This document shows positions 39,632-48,717 of a stretch of 64,000 nt of DNA, piece by piece (the stretch's first letter is position 1; the number at the start of each line of letters is the position of its first letter). A program made the position numbers and the translations under genes. This DNA is from Aureimonas endophytica (GTDB lineage Bacteria > Pseudomonadota > Alphaproteobacteria > Rhizobiales > Rhizobiaceae): assembly GCF_014642635.1 (NCBI RefSeq), contig NZ_BMIQ01000002.1, positions 620,001 to 684,000 of the forward strand, in the 5' to 3' direction. Under the pieces are notes generated by a model. The model did no database searches and was not told the DNA's origin. It was given only the letters and a program-made list of their open reading frames with translations.

Positions 39632-39981
39632 CGGTGGGCCCTCAGCGGCTTCAGGCTATGCGGATCGAGCGTCCCCCGCCGCTTGTGGACCTGGAGCGAG
39701 ATCGCGAGAAGCAGCGCCGTTACCGCCGCCCCGACCACGATATCTGTGAGGACCAGCGCCTGGACCACCGGATCGACCGCGCGGGTGCCGGGCGGATGGT
39801 CGTAGAAGATCGGCGGGCCGCCGCCCCATTCGTAGCCGATGGCGAGAAGCAGCACATAAGTCGAGGACTGGCAGACCGACAGGCAGGCGATGAGATGCAC
39901 GTAATGGCGCGAGGTGGCGATGCCGTAGAGGCCGATGCCGAAGAGCCAGGCGGCGACGAGCCAGGGAAGGACGCCCGGCAT
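39628..39981 (-). CDS. mrpC: Mrp-type antiporter subunit C (NuoK-like)
   Basis: A 117-residue protein with three hydrophobic segments and the NuoK/MrpC pattern: LFGIGLYGIATSRHYVHLIACLSVCQSSTYVLLLAIGY, then VVQALVLTDIVVGAAVTALLLAISLQVHKR. The D-P-V-V-Q-A-L-V-L-T-D-I-V-V motif is diagnostic. The start is ATG 39981, three bases after the upstream gene's stop. Confidence 0.9.
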   Translation of the reverse strand: MPGVLPWLVAAWLFGIGLYGIATSRHYVHLIACLSVCQSSTYVLLLAIGYEWGGGPPIFYDHPPGTRAVDPVVQALVLTDIVVGAAVTALLLAISLQVHKRRGTLDPHSLKPLRAHR

Positions 39982-39984
39982 GCG

Positions 39985-40761
39985 CTAGCGGTCCTCGTCC
40001 TCGGGCGGCGGATCGTCGCCGGCGACGCGCGTCTCCTCCATGAATTCCAGGAGCATCATGCCGAAGCCTCCGGCGACGGCGAGCGCCACGGCATGGTTGC
40101 CGACGAGCATCAGGCCGCCCGAGAACAGGTCCTTGTAGGTGCCGAGCGGCAGGAGATTGGTGAGGGCGGCATGGCCCCCTGCCAGCGGCAAGAGCGCGGC
40201 GAGGGCGAAGACGAAGGCGCCGCCGCCCTCCAGCGCCGCGAGCACCGGGCTCTTCGTCAGCCGGCGCCAGGCGGCGTAGCCTTCGCCGAGATAAAGGACC
40301 GGCAGACTGGACGCTATGATGACGCCGCCCTGGAAGCCGCCGCCCGGCGTCACCGTGCCATGCAGGGTGACATAGAGGCCGAAGAGGAGGATGGCGCCGG
40401 CAAGGACCCGGCAGGTCGCGACCACGGCCTCGGCCCGCTCCTCCAGGGCGCGGCCCGGCAGCCGCCCGGCGCGGTCGCGCTCGCCTTCGCCGCGCGTGCC
40501 GCGCAGGAGAATGACGGTGCCCGTCACCGCCGCCACCATCATGAATTCCTCGCCCAGCGTGTCGATGCCGCGAAAGTCGAAGTTCACCGCCGCGATCATG
40601 TTGGAGACGTTGCGCAGTTCCGGACCCAGCGCGTTCACCGCCGCGCCATAGGGCGAGGAGGCGGCGCCGAAGGGCGGCATGGCGCCGATCACGGCGACGA
40701 GGCCCGGCAGGGCGAGCAGGAGGGCGAGGCCGAGAAGGGCGAGGCGGAGAGACACGCTCAA
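39985..40761 (-). CDS. mrpB: MnhB-domain Mrp antiporter subunit with an MbhE-like N-terminal part
   Basis: About 258 residues. The first ~75 match the MbhE-like end normally fused to MrpA (SPYGAAVNALGPELRNVSNMIAAVNFDFRGIDTLGEEFMMVAAVTG). The rest is an MnhB domain (GLYVTLHGTVTPGGGFQGGVIIASSLPVLYL, then LFSGGLMLVGNHAVALAVAGGFGMMLLEFMEE). In Bacillus the first part is the tail of MrpA; here it is fused to MrpB and separated from any NuoL-like part. I chose TTG 40761 (TTGA overlap with the preceding stop); GTG 40755 is an alternative. Confidence 0.82.
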   Translation of the reverse strand: MSVSLRLALLGLALLLALPGLVAVIGAMPPFGAASSPYGAAVNALGPELRNVSNMIAAVNFDFRGIDTLGEEFMMVAAVTGTVILLRGTRGEGERDRAGRLPGRALEERAEAVVATCRVLAGAILLFGLYVTLHGTVTPGGGFQGGVIIASSLPVLYLGEGYAAWRRLTKSPVLAALEGGGAFVFALAALLPLAGGHAALTNLLPLGTYKDLFSGGLMLVGNHAVALAVAGGFGMMLLEFMEETRVAGDDPPPEDEDR

Positions 40762-41003
40762 GGCCGGCCCCGGTTGATCGCGACGGCCGCGAGGGTGACG
40801 AGGAAGAGCAGCGGCGTGACGATGGTGCCGACGGCGATTTCCGACAGGGCGACGTCCGGCGCCTGAAGCGCGAAGAACAGGAGGCCGAGCACGAGGCCGT
40901 TGGCGGCGAGGGCGAAGACCTGCCGCTTCGGATCGCGGACAAGCACCACCAAAGTGCCGGACAGGGCGGCAAGGATGAGGATGCCGGTCAGGAGCGCGCT
41001 CAT
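40758..41003 (-). CDS. MbhD-like (DUF4040) Mrp antiporter subunit
   Basis: An 81-residue protein with three hydrophobic segments: LLTGILILAALSGTLVVLV, FALAANGLVLGLLFFALQAPDVALSEIAVGTIVTPLLFLVTLAAVAI. The APDVALSEIAVGTI motif is that of MbhD and of the corresponding C-terminal part of MrpA. It is a free-standing piece of what is one large MrpA in Bacillus. Its ATG overlaps the mrpG stop (ATGA). Confidence 0.85.
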   Translation of the reverse strand: MSALLTGILILAALSGTLVVLVRDPKRQVFALAANGLVLGLLFFALQAPDVALSEIAVGTIVTPLLFLVTLAAVAINRGRP

Positions 41004-41284
41004 CGCCGCCGCCCTTCGCGCAGGAGAATGGCCCGCGCGGCCGCATGGGTCGCCACCGCATTGCCGAAGAGGACGAGGAGGAGGATCGCCAGCGCCTTCA
41101 GGGCGCGGGGCGTGACGCCGTCGGCGAGACAGGCGGCGAGGACGACGGGCAGGGTGCAGGCGACGGCGACGAAGCCGCCGGCATGGAGACGCTCCAGCGG
41201 GCGGGCGAGCCGCAGGCAGGCGGCGGCGCCGAGAAGGGCCGCGAGCGCGGCGAGACCGAGAAGGATCGCGACGGGCAGAGTCAT
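41000..41284 (-). CDS. mrpG: Mrp-type antiporter subunit G
   Basis: A 94-residue protein with three hydrophobic segments. AACLRLARPLERLHAGGFVAVACTLPVVLA matches the MrpG signature RxPDxxxRxHAxt in a diverged form, and GVTPRALKALAILLLVLFGNAVATHAAARAIL the C-terminal half. It overlaps mrpF by ATGA. Confidence 0.82.
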   Translation of the reverse strand: MTLPVAILLGLAALAALLGAAACLRLARPLERLHAGGFVAVACTLPVVLAACLADGVTPRALKALAILLLVLFGNAVATHAAARAILLREGRRR

Positions 41285-41535
41285 AGCCAGCGCTCGTAGA
41301 AGAGCGCGACGAGGAGGCCGGCCGGCGGGCTGAGAAGGGCGAGGGCGAGCGCCAGATCGATCGCCGAGGCCTGGTCGAAGGCGAAGCTGAGGGCGAGAAG
41401 CGCGACGATCGCGAGCGTGCCGAGGAGTTGCGCGGCGCCGATGCGCGCCGCGACGGTGCCGCGCGCGCAGGCGAGGCAGCCGAGCGCCAGGGCCGGCAGA
41501 AGGGCGAGCCCGAAGAGCGACCAGACCTCGCTCAC
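41281..41535 (-). CDS. mrpF: Mrp-type antiporter subunit F
   Basis: An 84-residue protein with three hydrophobic segments: WSLFGLALLPALALGCLACARGTVAARIGAAQLLGTLAIVALLALSFAFDQASAIDLALALALLSPPAGLLVALFYERWL. The A-I-D-L-A-L-A-L-A-L block with a single membrane Asp is typical of MrpF. It starts with GTG 41535, sharing GTGA with the mrpE stop. Confidence 0.82.
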   Translation of the reverse strand: MSEVWSLFGLALLPALALGCLACARGTVAARIGAAQLLGTLAIVALLALSFAFDQASAIDLALALALLSPPAGLLVALFYERWL

Positions 41536-41987
41536 GGCCTCGGTCCGTTGGCGGCGGGCGTCAGCCCGTGGATCTGCATCCGGTCGCGCCCCTCCTGAAG
41601 GCGCAGGACGAAGCTGTCGGGCGAGAGCGACCCGGCGAGAAGGATCGCGGCCCGGCGTCCGGCCGCCGCGCCGTCGCGCTTCTCGCCGATGGGAATGTCC
41701 TTCAGGCGGATATGCGCGCCGAGCTCGCCACGGGCGAGCCCGCCCGCCAGCGCGCGGCCGGTGCGCCATGTGCCGGGAAGGATGGGCGCGAGGGCGCCCG
41801 CCACCCGCGCCGCGTCGGCGATCGCGAAGCGGAGCGGCCGCCTTGCGACCCGCAGCAGCGCCTCCATCCAGAACGCGGTGCCGGCCGCGGCGGGCAGGGC
41901 GACGGCGATCTCATGGGCGGACAGGCTGCCGGCGAAGAGCAGATAGAGCGGGACCAGAGCCGAAGTAATGATGACTGCCCGCCGCAA
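41532..41987 (-). CDS. mrpE: Mrp-type antiporter subunit E
   Basis: About 151 residues with two N-terminal hydrophobic segments (VIITSALVPLYLLFAGSL, IAVALPAAAGTAFWMEALL) and a cytoplasmic part ending LRLQEGRDRMQIHGLTP. LAGSLSPDSFVLRLQEGRDRMQIHGL corresponds to the MrpE family's S-L-T-P-G-T end. I chose the TTG at 41987 behind GGGGAAGCGGA; longer open frame upstream reaches another TTG at 42050 without resemblance. It is the first gene of the Mrp operon. Confidence 0.8.
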   Translation of the reverse strand: MRRAVIITSALVPLYLLFAGSLSAHEIAVALPAAAGTAFWMEALLRVARRPLRFAIADAARVAGALAPILPGTWRTGRALAGGLARGELGAHIRLKDIPIGEKRDGAAAGRRAAILLAGSLSPDSFVLRLQEGRDRMQIHGLTPAANGPRP

Positions 41988-42056
41988 GGTTCCGCTTCCC
42001 CGATGCTTCCATCCGTCACGGGGAAGTGTCCCGCGCCCGGCGGGCGGCAAGGGGGC

Positions 42057-43229
42057 TCAGAACGGGCTTTCGTAGCCGAAGACCTCCTGCGGCTCGGCGA
42101 TGCCTTTCAGGGCGAAGAATCCGAGCGGCACGGCACCGGCGCCGCAGCGCTCGGCGAAGGGGCGCGACAGGACGAGATGGCGCCCGAGCTCGTCGCAGAG
42201 CTCTTCGAGGCGGCTCGCGAGATTGACCGCCGGGCCGATCACGGTGAAGTCGAGCCGCCGCGCCGCGCCGATATTGCCGTAGAAGACGGTGCCGAGATGA
42301 AGGGCGATGTCGAGCGCGACCGGTTCCGCGACCTCGGCGTTGAGGGCGGTATTGGCGGCGAGCGCGTCCCGCGCCGCCTGGAGCGCCCGGGCGCAGGCTT
42401 CCCGCGTCTCGGCGGGATCGGCCTTCAGCGGAAAGACCGCGAGCAGGCCGTCGCCCATGAATTTCAGGATCTCGCCGCCGTTCTCGGCGATCGGCCGGTC
42501 GAGGAGATCGAAGCGCTGCCCGAGCAGGGCGACGATCTCCGGCGGCGACAGGCGTTCGGACAGGGCGGTGAAGCCCTTCAGATCGGCGAAGAGAATGGCG
42601 GCATCGATCGCCTCGCCCTCGCCGCGATGCACGAAGCCGTCGAGGATGCGGTCGCCGGTGCGCGCCCCGACATAGATGCGCAGCATCTCGCGCGCGATGC
42701 GCGACAGCTCGATCCGATAGACCGCGAGGCCGATCGCCGGCAGGATCGCGTCGATGAGACCGTGATGCGCCGCGCCGAAGCCGGCCGCGTCGTCGGTCGC
42801 CAGACCGAAGGCCATGCCGCGGATCTGCGTCTCGTTCGGATAGCCGATGATCTTCACGAGATAGTGGCGCCCGCCTTCGGCGGCGATGGCGCCGAGGAGC
42901 GGAAAGGCTTCGAGTGCCGCTTCGTCCGCGAGGCACCAGGTCTTTTCCAGAAGGCCGAGCTGCAGGATGTGCTGGATCGGCGAGCGGCGCATGCGCTCCT
43001 CGCCCTCGCTGCCATGCGGTGCCCATTCGGTGTACATCGCGCCGCCGCGCTGCCAGACGAAGCTGGCGCCGCGAAGATTGGGGTCCAGCGAGGGGACGTT
43101 CACCGACAGCCGCGTCAGCGGCAGAAACGGGGCGAGCCGGGCGGCGAGCCCCGCGACGAAGGCCTCTTCCGAGAGAGCCGAAAGGCCCTGGTCGATGATC
43201 CAGTCGCGCAGTTCATCGGCCGGGCCCAT
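42057..43229 (-). CDS. Class III adenylate/guanylate cyclase with N-terminal sensory domain
   Basis: A 390-residue cytosolic protein. Residues ~1-190 are a sensor-like domain, possibly GAF-related (LPLTRLSVNVPSLDPNLRGASFVWQRGG). Residues ~195-385 are a class III cyclase: AAILFADLKGFTALSERL and GEILKFMGDGLLAVFP supply the two metal Asp residues, and NIGAARRLDFTVIGPAVNLASRLEEL the transition-state region. It should make cAMP or cGMP; the DFTVIGPAVN form is typical of bacterial adenylate cyclases. It lies 69 bases upstream of the Mrp operon on the same strand. Confidence 0.88.
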   Translation of the reverse strand: MGPADELRDWIIDQGLSALSEEAFVAGLAARLAPFLPLTRLSVNVPSLDPNLRGASFVWQRGGAMYTEWAPHGSEGEERMRRSPIQHILQLGLLEKTWCLADEAALEAFPLLGAIAAEGGRHYLVKIIGYPNETQIRGMAFGLATDDAAGFGAAHHGLIDAILPAIGLAVYRIELSRIAREMLRIYVGARTGDRILDGFVHRGEGEAIDAAILFADLKGFTALSERLSPPEIVALLGQRFDLLDRPIAENGGEILKFMGDGLLAVFPLKADPAETREACARALQAARDALAANTALNAEVAEPVALDIALHLGTVFYGNIGAARRLDFTVIGPAVNLASRLEELCDELGRHLVLSRPFAERCGAGAVPLGFFALKGIAEPQEVFGYESPF

Positions 43230-43240
43230 CGGGGGTGCCC

Positions 43241-44077
43241 CTAGCGCTTCAGCCGTTCGGCATGCCAGGCGAGATGGTCCGCCATGAAGGTCGAGACGAA
43301 GGCATAGGAATGGTCGTAGCCTTCGCGCATGTTGAGGGTGAGCGGAATGCCGGCCTTGTCGCAGGCCTCCTTCAGCAGCCAGGGGCGGAGGCCCGTCTCC
43401 AGATATTCGTCCTTGTCGCCCTGGTCGACCAGGAATTCCGAAAAGCGCTTGCCGTCCTCGATGAGAAGGGTCGTGTCATAGTCGCGATAGGCCATGGTGT
43501 TGTGGCCGAGATATTTCGCGAGGGCCGGGCGCGACCAGTCGGCGGTGCTCGGCTGGACGATCGGGGCGAAGGCGGAGGCGCTGCGGAAGCGCTCAGGATG
43601 TTTCAGGGCGATGGTGAGCGCGCCATGGCCGCCCATCGAATGGCCCATGATCGCCTGCCGGCTGAGATCGGCCGGGAAGTTCACCGCGAGATAGGAGGGC
43701 AGTTCGTCGGTGATGTAGGAATACATGCGGTAATTGGCGTCGTAGGGCGCCTCTGTCGCGTCGAGATAGAAGCCGGCGCCGGAGCCGAACTGCCAATTGT
43801 CCGTCTCGTCCGGCACATGCGGGCCGCGCGGGCTGGTATCCGGCAGGACGATCATCAGGCCGAGCTCGGCGGCGGCGCGGCGATATTCCGCCTTGTCCAT
43901 CGCATTCTGGTGCGTGCAGGTCAGGCCCGACAGGAACCAGACCACCGGCACCTTGGCCGTCGCGGCCTGGGGCGGCACGAAGACCGCGAAGGTCATCGGC
44001 GTGTCGGTGCTGCGGGAATAGTGGCGGTAGACGCCCTGGATCCCGCCATGGGCCTTCGCGCTGGAAAGGGTTTCCAT
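43241..44077 (-). CDS. fghA: S-formylglutathione hydrolase
   Basis: This 278-residue alpha/beta hydrolase converts S-formylglutathione to formate and glutathione, the last step of glutathione-dependent formaldehyde oxidation. It has KVPVVWFLSGLTCTHQNAMDKA, the catalytic Ser in IMGHSMGGHGAL, FAPIVQPSTADW and a C-terminal His in EGYDHSYAFVSTFMADHL. Its functional partner frmA lies 1 kb away on the same strand, separated by brnTA and elaA. Confidence 0.95.
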   Translation of the reverse strand: METLSSAKAHGGIQGVYRHYSRSTDTPMTFAVFVPPQAATAKVPVVWFLSGLTCTHQNAMDKAEYRRAAAELGLMIVLPDTSPRGPHVPDETDNWQFGSGAGFYLDATEAPYDANYRMYSYITDELPSYLAVNFPADLSRQAIMGHSMGGHGALTIALKHPERFRSASAFAPIVQPSTADWSRPALAKYLGHNTMAYRDYDTTLLIEDGKRFSEFLVDQGDKDEYLETGLRPWLLKEACDKAGIPLTLNMREGYDHSYAFVSTFMADHLAWHAERLKR

Positions 44078-44138
44078 CTTCTGTCCGGTCCTGATTGTCC
44101 TGGAACTGCTTGAGGCCGAGCGGATCGCGGGCGGGGCG

Positions 44139-44405
44139 TCAGCCCGCGCCCTTCTCGATCCATTCGCGAAGGGCTTGGTTGACGCGCGTCTGCCAGCCTC
44201 GGCCGCTGGCGCGCAGGGCGCTGGCGATGTCCTCGTCGAGGCGGAGCGTCACGCGCTGCTTGGGATGGGCGACGGGCGGGCGCCCGCGCTGCACGAGCCG
44301 GCCGTTCTCATGGATGTCGGCCCGTTCGAACCATTCGTCGTCGAGTTCCGGCGCGTCGTCAGGATCGACCCAGGCGGGCGCCGTATCGTGCTTGCTCGCG
44401 GTCAT
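44139..44405 (-). CDS. brnA: BrnA-type antitoxin
   Basis: An 88-residue ribbon-helix-helix antitoxin. DPDDAPELDDEWFERADIHENG is the BrnA N-terminal toxin-binding region, and KQRVTLRLDEDIASALRASGRGWQTRVNQALREWI is the DNA-binding RHH part. With BrnT it should repress the shared promoter, probably at the inverted repeat 44643-44660. Its start lies 47 bases inside brnT. Confidence 0.9.
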   Translation of the reverse strand: MTASKHDTAPAWVDPDDAPELDDEWFERADIHENGRLVQRGRPPVAHPKQRVTLRLDEDIASALRASGRGWQTRVNQALREWIEKGAG

Positions 44406-44637
44406 TCGCTTTTCTCATCGAGATGATGTGTCGCGCGTCGCCGCGCTGCGTCCAGACGACGACCATCATGCGGCTGGCAAGATAGCCTACGGTGATGATC
44501 CGCGTCTCGCCATAGGCATATCGATCGTTCTCGCCGTCGATCGTCACGCCGGCGAAAACCTCCACCGCATCGGCGAAGTCGAGACCACGCTCGGCCAGGG
44601 TCCAGTCCCGCTTCGCCGGATCGAAGGTGATGCGCAT
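44359..44637 (-). CDS. brnT: BrnT-type ribonuclease toxin
   Basis: A 92-residue toxin of the RelE-like BrnT family that cleaves RNA and arrests growth. Signature segments are ITFDPAKRDWTLAERGLDFADAVEVFAG, the DDRYAYGETR-type ENDRYAYGETRIITVGYL, VVVWTQRGDARHIISMRKANDREQARY. The usual BrnT start pattern begins at ATG 44637; a GTG three bases earlier is possible. The operator-like repeat starts six bases upstream. Confidence 0.9.
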   Translation of the reverse strand: MRITFDPAKRDWTLAERGLDFADAVEVFAGVTIDGENDRYAYGETRIITVGYLASRMMVVVWTQRGDARHIISMRKANDREQARYGARLGRS

Positions 44638-44642
44638 CACAT

Positions 44643-44660
44643 TAAATGTGCCGACATTTA
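44643..44660. promoter_or_regulatory. Inverted repeat TAAATGT-gccg-ACATTTA, probable BrnTA operator
   Basis: Seven-base arms match perfectly around four bases, immediately upstream of brnT in an AT-rich spot that should contain the -10 region. Ribbon-helix-helix antitoxins such as BrnA bind short inverted repeats in this position. Confidence 0.7.
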
Positions 44661-44661
44661 T

Positions 44662-45126
44662 TCACGTCAAGCCTGTATGGCCGGGTCGGCGCATGTCGAC
44701 ATGCTCGATGCCGTCCTCGAGATAGGGAAGACCCTCCGCCTCAAAGCCGTGCCGGGCGTAGAAGGCCTCAAGACGGCTCTGCGCCGACAGGACGATCGCA
44801 TGGCCGGGTGAGCCTTCGGCGGCGAAGCGCAGCGCCTCCGCCATCATCCGATGGCCGAGGCCCGTGCCGCGCTGACCGGGGCCCACCGCGATGCGGCCGA
44901 TCCGCCAGGCCGGCTCCTCGGCGCTCGGGCCGAAGAGCCGCAGGCAGCCGGCGAGTCCGCTCGCCTCGAAACCCATCAGATGATGAGCCTCGGGGTCGCG
45001 CCCGTCGATCTCGGGAAAGGCGCAGGCCTGTTCCACCACGAAGACGTCGCAGCGGAGTTTCAGGATGTCGTGCAGTTCGCGCGCCGTCAGCGCGTCGAAG
45101 GCCCGCCAGCGCCAGTCCGTGGCCAT
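44662..45126 (-). CDS. elaA: ElaA-type GNAT acetyltransferase
   Basis: A 154-residue acetyltransferase of the ElaA subgroup. It begins WRWRAFDALTARELHDILKLRCDVFVVEQACAFPEIDGRDPEAHHL, the ElaA signature, then has the acetyl-CoA loop IAVGPGQRGTGLGHRMM and HAIVLSAQSRLEAFYARHGF. The substrate is unknown. Eight bases separate it from the upstream frmA, with which it is co-oriented. Confidence 0.88.
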   Translation of the reverse strand: MATDWRWRAFDALTARELHDILKLRCDVFVVEQACAFPEIDGRDPEAHHLMGFEASGLAGCLRLFGPSAEEPAWRIGRIAVGPGQRGTGLGHRMMAEALRFAAEGSPGHAIVLSAQSRLEAFYARHGFEAEGLPYLEDGIEHVDMRRPGHTGLT

Positions 45127-45133
45127 CGTGCGA

Positions 45134-46246
<1,113 letters not shown>

Positions 46247-46320
46247 CGCCCGTCTCCCCGATGATCATCGCAATTCCGGCCCTCTCATGGACGAGAGCGC
46301 CGGGGTCGCGCAAGGCTCGT

Positions 46321-47727
46321 TCAGCGGACGGTGGCTTCGGCCGTGGCCAGACCCCATTCCAGGAGCTCGCGCGCCTTCGCCTCGCTGCCCGCCTCGACAT
46401 AGCAGCGCAGCTCCGGGGCGTTGCCGGAAGCGCGGAAATGCACGGTCGCGCCATCGGCGAGAAGCACCCGCACGCCGTCGAGAGCGTTGACCTCGCGGAC
46501 GATGCCGACGGGGGCGAAGAACGCTTCCCGATAGGCCGCGTCGCTCGCGAGCCGCGCCAGGAACGGGCCGCTTCGCTCCGCCGGGACCTCCTGCAGGCGA
46601 TGCGCCGCCGCGTGGCCGGCGTCGAGCCCGTCCACCACGGCGCCGAGCGACTGGCCCTTCGCCTTCGCCTCGGCGAGAGTGGACAGAATCGGCAGCATCG
46701 CGTCGCGCGTCGCGAGCGCCGGCAGATGCCGGCCGCCGCGCGCCACGTCCGAGAAGAGAAGCAGTCCGCCATTCGCCTCGAAGCCGACGATGCCGGTCTC
46801 GCCGGCCTGCGCCGCCTCGACCATGCCCGCGATGACGAAGGGCGAGCCGACCTTGGTGCGGCGGACCTTCGCGGCGATGCCGGAGGCTTCCACGGCGGCG
46901 CTGGAGGTGACGGGCGTCACGATGGTGGAAAGGCCGAGATGCCGGGCGGTGACGAGGCCGATCACGTCGCCGCGCAGGATGCGGCCGCGCTCGTCCGCCA
47001 CCAGCGGCCGGTCGGCATCGCCATCCGTCGAGACGATGGCGTCGAGCGTGCCCTCGGCGGCCCAGCCGGCGACGGCCGCGATGTCCTCCGCGCGATGCGC
47101 CTCGGTATCGACCGGAATGAAGCTGTCCGAGCGGCCGAGCGCCACCGGCACCGCGCCGAGCGCGGCGACGAGGTCGGCGAGGACGTCGCGCGCCACGGAG
47201 GAATGCTGGTAGACGCCGATGCGCAGGCCATCGAGGGCGGCGGGGCCGAAGAAGTCGAGATAGCGGCGATGATAGGGGCTGATCGCCTCCAGCCGCTCGG
47301 CCTCGGTCGAGGCGATCGCGGCGGGCCGGCCCTCGGCCTCCACCTCGGCGAAGCGGGCCAGGATGCCGGCCTCGTCCGCCTTGGTGATCTCGCCCTCGGC
47401 CGAGTAGAATTTCAGGCCGTTGCGGTCGTCGGGAATATGGCTGCCGGTGATCATGATCGCCGGGCTCGCCGCCGAAAGCGCCGCCAGCGCCAGGGCGGGC
47501 GTCGGCAGCGCGCCGCAATCCACCGGCCGGAAGCCGGCGGCCCGGGCGGCGGCGATGCAGTTCTGCGCGATCTCGGGGCTCGATCCGCGCAGGTCGCGCC
47601 CGATGAACACCCGGCCGGGCGTGCCGACATGGCGCAGGAAAGCCAGCGAATAGGCATAGCTCGGCCAGCCGACGAGATCCGTGACGAGGCCGCGCAGGCC
47701 GCTCGTGCCGAATTTGAGCGAAGACAT
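46321..47727 (-). CDS. Phosphomannomutase/phosphoglucomutase-family enzyme
   Basis: A 468-residue alpha-D-phosphohexomutase. The catalytic serine loop is MITGSHIPDDRNGLKFY, the magnesium loop STDGDADRPLVAD, the sugar-binding loop FEANGGLLL and the phosphate-binding loop HFRASGNAPELRCYVE. It begins LKFGTSGLRGLV. The TGSHIP version is usual for the ManB-like alphaproteobacterial group; whether it works on mannose, glucose or both phosphates cannot be told from sequence alone. It is divergent from the aldose epimerase-like gene. A distant in-frame opening upstream is antisense to that gene. Confidence 0.87.
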   Translation of the reverse strand: MSSLKFGTSGLRGLVTDLVGWPSYAYSLAFLRHVGTPGRVFIGRDLRGSSPEIAQNCIAAARAAGFRPVDCGALPTPALALAALSAASPAIMITGSHIPDDRNGLKFYSAEGEITKADEAGILARFAEVEAEGRPAAIASTEAERLEAISPYHRRYLDFFGPAALDGLRIGVYQHSSVARDVLADLVAALGAVPVALGRSDSFIPVDTEAHRAEDIAAVAGWAAEGTLDAIVSTDGDADRPLVADERGRILRGDVIGLVTARHLGLSTIVTPVTSSAAVEASGIAAKVRRTKVGSPFVIAGMVEAAQAGETGIVGFEANGGLLLFSDVARGGRHLPALATRDAMLPILSTLAEAKAKGQSLGAVVDGLDAGHAAAHRLQEVPAERSGPFLARLASDAAYREAFFAPVGIVREVNALDGVRVLLADGATVHFRASGNAPELRCYVEAGSEAKARELLEWGLATAEATVR

Positions 47728-47835
47728 TCGGTGCCCTGGCCTTTCGAAGGTTTTTTGTGCCCACGGGAGGGACGGTAACTTCGTTTCTCCTATCTTGCCC
47801 GCACGCGCAAACGCGAATCGGCGAAAAGGGCGAAG

Positions 47836-48717
47836 ATGGTTGACACGCACCGGATAGAGGCCAGCGGCATCTCGGCCGTGGTGACGGCGGAGGGAGCGGA
47901 GCTGACAAGCGTCCGCGACGGCGCCGGCACCGAGCTGCTCTGGCAGGCGGGGCCGGAATGGCCGCGCCACGCGCCCGTGCTCTTTCCGATCGTCGGGCGG
48001 CTCGCCGGCGACGTCCTGCGCCACGCCGGCCGCGACTACACGCTTACCCAGCACGGTTTCGCCCGCGACAGCCGTTTCGAATGGGTGGAGCGCTCGCCTT
48101 CCAGGGCGGTGCTGCGCCTGTCCGACAGCGCGGCAACGCGCGAGCGCTATCCCTTCGCCTTTCGGCTCGACCTGATCTACGAGGTGGCGGAGCGGAGCCT
48201 CGCGGTCACCTCGCGCATCACCAATACCGGCGACGACGTCCTGCCCTGCGGCGTCGGCGCCCATCCGGGCTTCCGCTGGCCGCTGGTCGACGACTGCCCG
48301 AAGGATCGGCACGAATTGCGGTTCGAGGCCGAGGAGGAGGGGCCGGTCCTGTCCGTCGAAGGCGGCCTGCTCGGCGCGCCGAAGCCGGACATGCCGATCG
48401 AGGGGCGCGTCCTGCCGCTGCGCGAGGAACTCTTCGCCCGCGACGCGCTGGTGCTGCCCGGCGTAAAGAGCCGCAGCGTGCGCTATGTCGCGCTCGGCGA
48501 GGACGGGGCCGAGCGCCGCGCCCTCACCATCTCCTGGGACGACTACAAGGATCTCGGCGTCTGGTCTAAGCCGTCCGGCGCGCCGTTCCTCTGCATCGAG
48601 CCCTGGTATTCGATGGCGAGCCCGGTCGGCTGGGACGGCGAGATCGCCGAGAAGCCCGGCTTCCTCCGCCTGTCGCCCGGCGACAGCCGCGACTTCGTCT
48701 GGCGCGTCGCGGTCTGA
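47836..48717 (+). CDS. Aldose 1-epimerase-family protein
   Basis: A 293-residue galactose-mutarotase-fold protein. It has ITAE-like VVTAEGAELTSVRDGAGTELLWQ, PVLFPIVGRL, YTLTQHGFARDSRF with the conserved His, CGVGAHPGFRWPL with the second His, and FLCIEPWYSMASP near the C-terminus. These fit the YeaD/LacX-like branch, which works on hexose or hexose-6-phosphate. It is divergent from the phosphohexomutase gene, so the two may share a promoter region. Confidence 0.85.
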   Translation: MVDTHRIEASGISAVVTAEGAELTSVRDGAGTELLWQAGPEWPRHAPVLFPIVGRLAGDVLRHAGRDYTLTQHGFARDSRFEWVERSPSRAVLRLSDSAATRERYPFAFRLDLIYEVAERSLAVTSRITNTGDDVLPCGVGAHPGFRWPLVDDCPKDRHELRFEAEEEGPVLSVEGGLLGAPKPDMPIEGRVLPLREELFARDALVLPGVKSRSVRYVALGEDGAERRALTISWDDYKDLGVWSKPSGAPFLCIEPWYSMASPVGWDGEIAEKPGFLRLSPGDSRDFVWRVAV

